From a virus: DNA of 29,544 bases. The first letter of the stretch is position 1. The number at the start of each line of letters is the position of its first letter. Both the position numbers and the translations under genes were made by a program. The DNA is taken from positions 1-29,544 of the IMG/VR virus record IMGVR_UViG_3300020214_002530. One strand, given 5' to 3'. Under the pieces are notes generated by a model. It had not been told where the DNA came from. It saw nothing but the letters and a program-made list of their open reading frames with translations, and did not search any database. Positions 14,820 through 22,863 of the stretch are shown piece by piece.

Positions 14820-17800
14820 AAATGATTAAAGTTCCAAAAATAAAAAAAGATTTTTTCGCAAAATTAGGAACGCCGACATCTCAAGCAGTTCCATCCAAAA
14901 TTGTCCCCATCAAATCTCTAAAAAACATAACACAAACATCTCTTTTACAAAATGTAGCAGCAATTTCTTCAGAAGCTGCAAGAAATGTCTTGAAAAATGT
15001 TCAACAACAAAATGATGGAAAAAAAACAGTAAAAGGTAAAATACAAAAAAATGCTGGAGAAATGATGTCTGCACTGGGAGTAGTTCCTCTTGCAGAAAAT
15101 TTGAAACTAGCATTGCAACTAGGTATATTATTAGAACCAGAAAAACCTGATTATAATTCAGAAGAGTATAAATCTTCAATCACGTTATATCGTCCTGAAA
15201 TAATAGCATTGACAAAGTTTAATCCGTTATATGATGACAACTTAATTAAAACAGAATACGGAAATTTATTTGAAGCATTGATAGAAACTTTAAGAAAAGT
15301 TGATGTTGATGAAAGAAATAAAGTAAATGAATCACCATCTCAACAAGATGCTATTTTAAAAAATAATCAAAAATTAAAAGAAGAATTAAATGCATTAAAT
15401 TCCAAAATAAAAGAATTGGCTTTTTTTATTCAAACATTTGTTACGTTGCAAAACTCTATAGATTTATCCAAGTTCAATTTTTCTCCTCAAGAATTTTTAT
15501 CTTTTGAATTTCAAAATTCTCAAGCTTTTTCAACATATGATTCGTTAAAAAACTATGTTTCTAAAATGGAAAAAAGCTTAAACTTGAATAAGTCTTTGCA
15601 CTATAGCTTATCATACAAAAACAAAAACAAAGATAAAAAAGGAGACTACTTTGGTTCTCCCCCTACAAGATCTTGGGTTGTAGCTTTAGAAGAAATGAAA
15701 CAAATGATTCATTCTCATTCTAGAAAAAAAATGAATTTAAAAATGAATGATGATGGTCCTGGATATTTAGGATTTGGATTTTTAGGACTTCCTGATATCA
15801 TTTCTAATGATAGAATTACAGCTAAAAAAATTATTGATTTAGGAAATGAATTCATAGGAGAAACTGAAGATATCCTTGATGGATCAAACAGATTTTATAC
15901 ATTACAAGAATATATTTCAAGGTTTAATGAGCAAGTTGATGGTGTTTCTACTGTTTTATATGTTATGCTAAAAGAAATAAGACAAAGAGCATGTTTAAAA
16001 GCGTTAAACCAAGACATCTCATTGCAATCTAGAAATCAAAAAATAAATTCATTAATTTTGAATTCATATTCTACAAACGGGCTAGTTTATAAGCGACAAG
16101 ATCCATTCACTAGCGTTAAATTGTATGATATAGGTTATTTTGGAGAATTAGGTAATAGAAATAACACGATTTTTGCTTTAGAAAAGCAAAAGTTACCTGG
16201 TGTCACAAATGGCAACGATTACTTTTTTAAAGATTTTGGTGCTGAGTCTTTTTTTACTCAAATTCTTTCTCAAGAAGGAACGACTGATAAAGCTAGAATA
16301 GATGATTTTACGTTGACTTTAGGGGCTGTAGATAAACTATTTTCAGAATATTTACTAAATTCTGGAATATTGCCTATAGATGACGCTAAGATACATGATG
16401 TTAAGTTTTCCACAAATCCTGTTACGTTTTTGGAAGATATTTGTTCAAAGCTTTTAGATACACAAGGCAGATTTTTGTTGACAAAAAAAATTGGAGAATC
16501 GCCAAGTGGAAAAGGATATGTAGGAGCAGGAAATCATGATCTAGATGTATTAATGCTATTTGGACTAGCGTCTGGAAATTCTATTTCTAAATCAAAGATG
16601 AAATCTAGGGATCTTATTTTAAAAACATTGTCTTGGAATGCAGGAACATATAGACTGCAAATAGAGGATAGAACTCCAGAAAAGAATATATCAATATTAA
16701 AAAATGCTTTATACTCTTATGTACTAAAAAGGTTGTCCGGACAAAAGGGAGCTGATGAAGCAATAAAATCTATAGCTTTTAGAATATATTTTGTTCTCAC
16801 CAACATTGCTGATGTTGTTGGTGCTGGGTTGATAACAAATGACGATTATGTCAGCGGCGCAGCAGCTATACTTGTTAGCGCTTTGGAAGGTCTTATAGGA
16901 GGACCGCTCGGCTCGATCGCCGCCGCCGTTTACACCGCAGTACAGAACGCAGATCCCGCTTCTTTACATTTTGGCGTTCCATTACAAGAAGGAGAGCAAC
17001 AAAGCGTTCTGATATCTTCAGATCCAGACAATGGATTCTCAGATAATGAGAGACAAATCATAGGACCTACAACAACTGGAGCACCTGAACCAAGAAATGT
17101 AGCTGCTTCAGATGAGTATATAAAATGGGGTATGTGGAGTATACAATCTCAACCAGATTCTGCTGAGGATCCTTCATCAACAGCTGAACCATTTGCAATT
17201 CAAGATATCATTACAACTTTGCAAAGTTCTACATTTATTGATGAAATTGTAGAGTTAATGAGACCTGTTGTCGAGTCAGACTTAGGAGAAGATTTTTCTT
17301 TAGCTTATTTTGACATAATTTGTAATTTAATCGGAGGTCTTGCTCCAATTAAAGATATAAGAGTATATATCGACGATTATCATATGGAAGACGACGCCGG
17401 CCACGCGGGAGGAGCATTTAAGACAGATAATGAAATTAGAAGTGCATTAGTATTTTTTACTCATTTTTACAGACATGAATCTGTAGCTCAAGAAGTAGCC
17501 GCTACATACAAACAGCAAATTTCTAATAACTTAATAGAAGAGACAAATTCTTTAATTTCTTTGTCTTTTTCAACTCTTAATGTTGTTAGCAGTTTTTTAA
17601 ATACTTTTAAAGAAATCAATAATAAACTTCATACTTTTAAAAAAGATATAGCTCAATATTTTGCAGCTTATTTAAATAATGATCCGAAAAAGTTTGCTTT
17701 GATGTTTACTGAACAGCAACTTTCGTTAATAATCAATTCTTTTCAAGACTTTTTTAATTCATACAATGTTTTTACAGAGCAAAATGAAAATGATACTCCG

Positions 17801-18886
17801 ACAGATCAATTGTTTAGTAATAGATTAGACAGCCTTCCATATTCTACAAAGATTGTTCAAGCGACTAGAAGGTTTTTTAAAGATAAAGACTATACGCTAT
17901 CGAAGGGGTATAATAAGCAAATCTTAACAGTAGGAATACCTCAAGGATTATTGAAAGATTTATTTAATAAATCTGTTGCAAAATCAATTAACACAGGAGA
18001 AATAAATTTATCAAAAGTTAATGATATTTTTAAAATTCTTGTCTATAAAATAGACTTATTAAATGATGACTTAGTTTATCTTCCTCAAGAATTTTTGTTT
18101 GAAATGTCAAGATTTGTTATAAAAGATTATTCTAAAATAAACCCAACCGCAAGATTATCTTCTGATTTTGAAGATTCACTATTTAGATTTTTTTCAACAA
18201 GAAATTTTTCAATTTATGGATCTAAGTCAAATAGTCTTTTTGAAGAAATCAAGCCAAAATCAAAAGTAAATGAAGTTTTTTCTTCAGCGGAATATTCTAA
18301 ATTTCTTAATAAAGATGAAATGTCTTCTATACTAAAAAATCATATAACTAGTTTTATTTTAGAAAATTATTTACAGATTTTGTCTGGAATGAAATTAAAC
18401 GAAAATTCTTTTATATTATCTGAAGCTAATGAAGTGGAATCTTTATATCAAGATCTCGTTGGTGCGAAGGTAGGAAATAAAGGAGAAATAAGCTTTGGAG
18501 AAAAGCTTTCAAATAATTTGCTAGCTTCTCCAAGTATACAATTAAAAAAGTTATTACATCCTAAAGTTTTTGATAGAGTTTTTAATATAATTTTTGATCC
18601 GGATTCTTTTATTGTAGACGAAAATAAAACTTATCCATCTATAATAAATAAAATGGAACAAAAAAGAATTATAAAAAAAGTTACGTATCAAGGAAAAACG
18701 TATTATGTTGATAATGACAGATCTTTCAAAGATCCAGCATTAAATTCATATTTTGTTAATATAGAAACTTTTAACACACCGGTTGATATAGTTGATTCAA
18801 ACACGACAAAACCAATATCAAACGTTGGTGGAGTTAAAGGAGACAAAAATGGAAGTGCAAAAGGACCAACTTGGCTTAAGAAATAA
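14816..18886 (+). CDS. Very large virion protein (1356 residues), tail or baseplate candidate
   Basis: The longest gene in the window. The N-terminus is basic and Ala/Ser/Gln-rich. A coiled segment lies near 177-212 (ILKNNQKLKEELNALNSKIK). A hydrophobic, Gly/Ala-rich stretch (about 669-712, including ILVSALEGLIGGPLGSIAAA) could be a membrane-interacting helix, but no signal peptide is present. The rest is mixed helical and strand, and the C-terminus ends in GDKNGSAKGPTWLKK. No known family is recognised. Length is compatible with a tape measure or a central baseplate component; evidence does not decide. It starts at ATG 14816 overlapping the previous stop; an in-frame ATG at 14822 is an alternative. 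It holds two short GC-rich codon islands (see findings). Confidence 0.7.
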   Translation: MKMIKVPKIKKDFFAKLGTPTSQAVPSKIVPIKSLKNITQTSLLQNVAAISSEAARNVLKNVQQQNDGKKTVKGKIQKNAGEMMSALGVVPLAENLKLALQLGILLEPEKPDYNSEEYKSSITLYRPEIIALTKFNPLYDDNLIKTEYGNLFEALIETLRKVDVDERNKVNESPSQQDAILKNNQKLKEELNALNSKIKELAFFIQTFVTLQNSIDLSKFNFSPQEFLSFEFQNSQAFSTYDSLKNYVSKMEKSLNLNKSLHYSLSYKNKNKDKKGDYFGSPPTRSWVVALEEMKQMIHSHSRKKMNLKMNDDGPGYLGFGFLGLPDIISNDRITAKKIIDLGNEFIGETEDILDGSNRFYTLQEYISRFNEQVDGVSTVLYVMLKEIRQRACLKALNQDISLQSRNQKINSLILNSYSTNGLVYKRQDPFTSVKLYDIGYFGELGNRNNTIFALEKQKLPGVTNGNDYFFKDFGAESFFTQILSQEGTTDKARIDDFTLTLGAVDKLFSEYLLNSGILPIDDAKIHDVKFSTNPVTFLEDICSKLLDTQGRFLLTKKIGESPSGKGYVGAGNHDLDVLMLFGLASGNSISKSKMKSRDLILKTLSWNAGTYRLQIEDRTPEKNISILKNALYSYVLKRLSGQKGADEAIKSIAFRIYFVLTNIADVVGAGLITNDDYVSGAAAILVSALEGLIGGPLGSIAAAVYTAVQNADPASLHFGVPLQEGEQQSVLISSDPDNGFSDNERQIIGPTTTGAPEPRNVAASDEYIKWGMWSIQSQPDSAEDPSSTAEPFAIQDIITTLQSSTFIDEIVELMRPVVESDLGEDFSLAYFDIICNLIGGLAPIKDIRVYIDDYHMEDDAGHAGGAFKTDNEIRSALVFFTHFYRHESVAQEVAATYKQQISNNLIEETNSLISLSFSTLNVVSSFLNTFKEINNKLHTFKKDIAQYFAAYLNNDPKKFALMFTEQQLSLIINSFQDFFNSYNVFTEQNENDTPTDQLFSNRLDSLPYSTKIVQATRRFFKDKDYTLSKGYNKQILTVGIPQGLLKDLFNKSVAKSINTGEINLSKVNDIFKILVYKIDLLNDDLVYLPQEFLFEMSRFVIKDYSKINPTARLSSDFEDSLFRFFSTRNFSIYGSKSNSLFEEIKPKSKVNEVFSSAEYSKFLNKDEMSSILKNHITSFILENYLQILSGMKLNENSFILSEANEVESLYQDLVGAKVGNKGEISFGEKLSNNLLASPSIQLKKLLHPKVFDRVFNIIFDPDSFIVDENKTYPSIINKMEQKRIIKKVTYQGKTYYVDNDRSFKDPALNSYFVNIETFNTPVDIVDSNTTKPISNVGGVKGDKNGSAKGPTWLKK

Positions 18887-18892
18887 AAGCAT

Positions 18893-20770
18893 ATGCCAAA
18901 AATATCATCTATACCATCTAAATTGATATATTCAGTTGACGTTCCTGAAGTAGAAAATTTTCAGTCACAGTTTGTATACAATTACTATGTTCCTAACGAA
19001 TCTGTTCAAGATTATAGAGGAGACAAAAATGGAGATTCACTTTTGTTAGACAAGATGAATCTTTCTCAAGATGTTTTAAAAAAGCCTGGATATGAAATTG
19101 AAGGATATTTGAATAGTTTATCTAGAATTTCAGATTTAAAAAAGCTTCCTAGATACGTTAAACTTTCTTGGTCAACGAATAAGTCATTGACCAAAAGTAA
19201 AGATGGTTTATTAGTAACAGATTCTGATGTAGCAAAAATCGTAAGAGAAGATCAATTTGCTAGTAGTTATTACACTTCATTAGAGACTAGTAATCGAACG
19301 CTAGTCGGAGGAATTTCTTCTGCGTTTGATTCAATCCTCGTCAAGGCGGGCGTAGAACACATTGATTTAAGAAATAATTTTCCTAAATCAGTAAAAGCAG
19401 TTAATAAGACGTTTAAAGATTCTGATTCAGATAAAAGAATTCAATCTTCGATGTCTGCTATTGCATATCAAAAGGGTGGATTAGAACTAAAAAAGAAAAC
19501 TGCGGATCTATATCTAGAAAAATTGTCTTCAACAAAGTTTTATTCACAGATTAATAATAACTTTTTGCATAATATAATTGTTGAAGGACTAAGCTCTCAA
19601 CATCCGAATGATGCAACGTTACAAAGCTTTATAGATTATTCAAAAAAAGTTAACAAGCTAAATGTAAATCGTAAACTTTCTGATGCTGAATATAAATCTT
19701 CAATACCTTATCACAAAACATACCAATGGGATGCTAAATCAAACTTAGATGATGATTCAACTTTTAATATAAACGGATATTTGATAGAAAAAACTGAAAT
19801 TTTCCCTGATGGAACAGTTAATCGATTTGACCCTTTTGTCGTAAGAGGAGGAGAAAAAAATAGCTTTATAGATTTTCAAATTAGATATGGGGCAATGTAT
19901 TTCTATAGCATTAGAACAATCATGGACGTTACTTACAATGCTATCGACAATAAATCTTACAAGTTTATAAGAGTAGGTTCTTATATCGCGTCTAAAGACA
20001 CGACAATAGACGTACAGACAATAGAAAATGTTGCTCCTCCTCCGCCACAAGATTTAATGTTTACTTGGGATTATGACAGAGTTAATTCAAACACAGTAAT
20101 ATTTGATCACCAAAACGACAAATCATTTCCCAATACTGGAAAACCTGGATCGTTAATGATATCTTGGTGCATGCCGGTTAATTCTCAAATGGATATAAAA
20201 AAGTTTCAAGTTTTTAGAAGAAAATCTATCGATGATCCATTCGAATTAATAAAAATGTATGATTTTGATGATTCTGTTTCAAAATTTGAAACGCTAGAAG
20301 ACAAAATTAGTCAGTCACTTATCTCTAAAGAAGTTGAACCAATCTTGTATTATTTTGATGATGATTTCTATATAAACTCAGAATACATTTATTCAGTTGC
20401 GTCTATAGATGCTCATGGATTAACATCAAATTATTCTGAACAGTTCAAACTAAAGTTTAATATATTTTCAAATAAACTAGAAAAAACTTTGGTTTCTATT
20501 GCTGGAGCTCCAAAGCAATACCCGAACATGTATTTAGAAAAAGATTTATTCGTTGATACTATTAAAACTTCAAATAAAAATTCTATACATGTTTATTTAA
20601 ATCCTGATTGCATTAAGATTAGTAGTGGTGACAATGTTAAAGATTTTGTGTTACAAATGAAAAACTCATCCAACAAGAAGGATAATTCAAAATACTGTAT
20701 CAACATCATCAATACTGATGTTCAAAAAAGTAGACAATTAAACATAAATGTAATAAAAAAGGTATCGTAG
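18893..20770 (+). CDS. Virion protein with fibronectin III-like domain
   Basis: A 625-residue protein in the virion block. After about 375 residues of mixed structure there is a proline run (VAPPPPQ, 380-386) typical of a linker, then a fibronectin III-like domain (about 386-522): GSLMISWCMPVNSQMDIKKF through YIYSVASIDAHGLTSNYSEQ. The tail is about 100 residues with strand character. The ATG lies six bases after the previous stop, with no Shine-Dalgarno sequence, suggesting coupling. No enzyme motifs are visible. Its placement and domain type suggest a tail or baseplate protein. Confidence 0.72.
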   Translation: MPKISSIPSKLIYSVDVPEVENFQSQFVYNYYVPNESVQDYRGDKNGDSLLLDKMNLSQDVLKKPGYEIEGYLNSLSRISDLKKLPRYVKLSWSTNKSLTKSKDGLLVTDSDVAKIVREDQFASSYYTSLETSNRTLVGGISSAFDSILVKAGVEHIDLRNNFPKSVKAVNKTFKDSDSDKRIQSSMSAIAYQKGGLELKKKTADLYLEKLSSTKFYSQINNNFLHNIIVEGLSSQHPNDATLQSFIDYSKKVNKLNVNRKLSDAEYKSSIPYHKTYQWDAKSNLDDDSTFNINGYLIEKTEIFPDGTVNRFDPFVVRGGEKNSFIDFQIRYGAMYFYSIRTIMDVTYNAIDNKSYKFIRVGSYIASKDTTIDVQTIENVAPPPPQDLMFTWDYDRVNSNTVIFDHQNDKSFPNTGKPGSLMISWCMPVNSQMDIKKFQVFRRKSIDDPFELIKMYDFDDSVSKFETLEDKISQSLISKEVEPILYYFDDDFYINSEYIYSVASIDAHGLTSNYSEQFKLKFNIFSNKLEKTLVSIAGAPKQYPNMYLEKDLFVDTIKTSNKNSIHVYLNPDCIKISSGDNVKDFVLQMKNSSNKKDNSKYCINIINTDVQKSRQLNINVIKKVS

Positions 20771-20833
20771 TCATTCATAGACAGTTAAAAAAATTTACTT
20801 CGATTATAGTTACTGTAGATTTATTGAGGAAAT

Positions 20834-21565
20834 ATGGGATTTCTTGACCACAGCACAAACAACATAATTTTAGACGCGGTGCTTACCGATACAGGTAGAC
20901 AATTTTTGTCTAAAAATGATGGATCATTCAGCCTTTTTAAGTTCGCTCTTGGAGATGATGAAGTAAATTATGGAACTGTAACAAAATATGGAAGAAGTGT
21001 TGGAAGAGAAAAAATAGAAAAAAACACTCCTATATTTGAAGGATTAACGAATCAAGCGCACGCTCAAAAATATAAGTTAATAAGCGTTTCAAATCCAAAC
21101 TTAATTAGATTACCAAGTTTTTCATTTTCTGGAGATTCTTCCGTTAGCGGAGATATTATTACCGTATACAATACAGGTGGTAGTAGGGGATTGAAAACAG
21201 GTGCCGCGGTAACTATAGAACAGACTATTTTGAATGAAAACTTAATTGATGTTGAGTTAAGAGATCAAGTCTTTTTAGTTGATGTCCCTAATTTGTTCTT
21301 AAGACTTAACGATGGTAAAGTTACTCCAAACAATATCGATAATCAACAAAGAGCATATTACGTATTAACAAGAACATCAAGCTCTTCTACTTCAGGGGGG
21401 GCAATATTAACTTTTACAGTAAGCGTAAAGTCTTTGACGCAAACGATGTATGATGTTTATGGAACTGGTACATCTAAGAACATAATAAAAACGTATCTTA
21501 GAGTAACAGGAATGCAATCAGGAACAGTAAAAGACATTGCGGTTAACATTAACCAAACAACATAA
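20834..21565 (+). CDS. Virion structural protein, paralogue of the 11351 protein at its N-terminus
   Basis: A 243-residue protein. Residues about 2-45 (GFLDHSTNNIILDAVLTDTG, RQFLSKNDGSFSLFKFALGD) share a pattern with the N-terminus of the 11351 gene product: a helix ending D-A/I-V-L-T, then T-G-R, then a G-x-F-x-L strand and an acidic turn. The remainder is Gly/Ser/Thr-rich beta structure and probably a virion surface or joining part. GAGGA (20826-20830) just upstream of ATG 20834 is a good ribosome site, and a 63-base gap precedes it, so it may start its own unit. A seven-G run at 21395-21401 lies inside the gene. Confidence 0.75.
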   Translation: MGFLDHSTNNIILDAVLTDTGRQFLSKNDGSFSLFKFALGDDEVNYGTVTKYGRSVGREKIEKNTPIFEGLTNQAHAQKYKLISVSNPNLIRLPSFSFSGDSSVSGDIITVYNTGGSRGLKTGAAVTIEQTILNENLIDVELRDQVFLVDVPNLFLRLNDGKVTPNNIDNQQRAYYVLTRTSSSSTSGGAILTFTVSVKSLTQTMYDVYGTGTSKNIIKTYLRVTGMQSGTVKDIAVNINQTT

Positions 21566-21579
21566 GAACGAATTAAAAA

Positions 21580-22788
21580 ATGGCAACGTATAAGAATTTA
21601 GAACCTTCAGACGTAAAAACAGCTAGATCTTTTTTAAGCCAGTTAATAGATGTTATTCAAGAAGATGTTAGCGGATCAACATCAAGAAGAAAATATCAAG
21701 TTTTCGTAACTGGAGGTATAGGCCCTGGGATTACTTCATCTTTATTTCAAACTGTTTATGACCAGGATTTTAGCTTACAAACTGCTAACCAAGTATTTGA
21801 TTGTACGATTGGATTGTTTCAAAATTCTGATATAGTTTCTTCTTCATTAGCTGGAGTTGACTCTGTAGGAAAAGAATTGTTTCCATCTTCATCATTAATG
21901 ATGAGAGAAAAGATGGATAACTATAGACAATTTGCACAATTGCTTTTAGGAGATTCTGATTCTCGATTTGTAGCTCCTTATGATTCAAACAGTGCAAATG
22001 ATAAAATAGATGCAGCATTTTTCATTGCATTTAAGAGGTTATTTGCAAGAGATCAAATTAAGAGAGAATCTTTCGCAATGAGATTTTATCAATCTGCGTC
22101 TCTTTGTAGGTATGACGGTGCTCCCAATATTCCGAACATTTATTCTACTTCAGAATTAGGCGTATCTGTTTATACAGATATAGGATCTTCTAACGAAAAA
22201 TTTAATGTGTTCGGAGGTCAGTTAGGGAATATAGTAGATGCTGCTGATACTACAAGAACAGTAGGACTAATGTTCTATGATAGAGGAATAGCGATATTAG
22301 ATTTAGAAAAAGTTGTTTCTGCATCTCAATTTATGTCTGGAACCATTGACGCAATGACACCAACTGGATATACTATATTAGGACACGCAGGTACTGCAAC
22401 TGCTGGAATTTCTAAGTTTATACCTGATTTTATAGTTTCAGCATCTATAGACAACGTCGTAGATCATATTTGCGCTACAAGATTTAGTTCAGGATCTCAA
22501 ACTGCAATAACGTTTCAAAATACTACAAACATCAATAGCACGTTGATATTCTGTCGTGCAGGAGCTGATGAATTTAATTACTCTTCGAATCCTACATTCA
22601 CAGATTCTAACAATAGAATAGTCGTAATAGATCCAGGACAAGAAGATACTCAACAAACTTTTACGTTTATTACATCTGTAGGTTTATATGATGCAAATGA
22701 CAATCTTCTTGCCACTGCTAAGATGAGTCGACCTGTAGAAAAGAGTCCTGAAAGAGATTTGACTTTTAGAGTTAGATTAGACTTTTAA
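21580..22788 (+). CDS. Virion structural protein, with C-terminal module shared with the next gene
   Basis: A 402-residue protein. The N-terminal part is helical (LEPSDVKTARSFLSQLIDVI), the middle mixed, and the C-terminal 50 residues carry FITSVGLYDANDNLLATAKM and PVEKSPERDLTFRVRLDF. The same pattern closes the protein of the next gene, so both probably share a binding or assembly module. No enzyme or signal motif is visible. It follows the previous stop by 14 bases, with no ribosome site. Location in the virion block argues for a structural role, probably tail or baseplate. Confidence 0.75.
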   Translation: MATYKNLEPSDVKTARSFLSQLIDVIQEDVSGSTSRRKYQVFVTGGIGPGITSSLFQTVYDQDFSLQTANQVFDCTIGLFQNSDIVSSSLAGVDSVGKELFPSSSLMMREKMDNYRQFAQLLLGDSDSRFVAPYDSNSANDKIDAAFFIAFKRLFARDQIKRESFAMRFYQSASLCRYDGAPNIPNIYSTSELGVSVYTDIGSSNEKFNVFGGQLGNIVDAADTTRTVGLMFYDRGIAILDLEKVVSASQFMSGTIDAMTPTGYTILGHAGTATAGISKFIPDFIVSASIDNVVDHICATRFSSGSQTAITFQNTTNINSTLIFCRAGADEFNYSSNPTFTDSNNRIVVIDPGQEDTQQTFTFITSVGLYDANDNLLATAKMSRPVEKSPERDLTFRVRLDF

Positions 22789-22800
22789 TTTTTTAACGTC

Positions 22801-22850
22801 ATTTTTATTAATGATGTCATATGTCATCATATTTTTAATGATGTATAATT
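22801..22850. promoter_or_regulatory. Intergenic palindrome and direct repeats (candidate operator, promoter or terminator)
   Basis: The 75-base gap holds a near-perfect 20-base palindrome, ATGATGTCATATGTCATCAT (22811-22830), with two T-T mismatches. TTAATGATGT is repeated directly at 22808 and 22835. A TATAAT (22844-22849) lies 14 bases before ATG 22864, with no recognisable -35 box. The palindrome is followed by ATTTTT, so an AT-rich terminator for the previous gene is also possible. Which function applies is not decided. Confidence 0.4.
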
Positions 22851-22863
22851 AGCAACATTATAG

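Noticed and set aside
16798-16823. Hairpin CACCAAC...GTTGGTG in the 1356-residue gene
   Set aside because: It lies in coding sequence with no T-run after it and is explained by codons for a local peptide repeat; no regulatory role is supported.
21395-21401. Seven-G run as a programmed frameshift site
   Set aside because: In the zero frame it reads TCA GGG GGG GCA. The +1 frame stops within about 17 codons and the -1 pairing is poor, so no extended product results. It is still a site where a sequencing error is possible.
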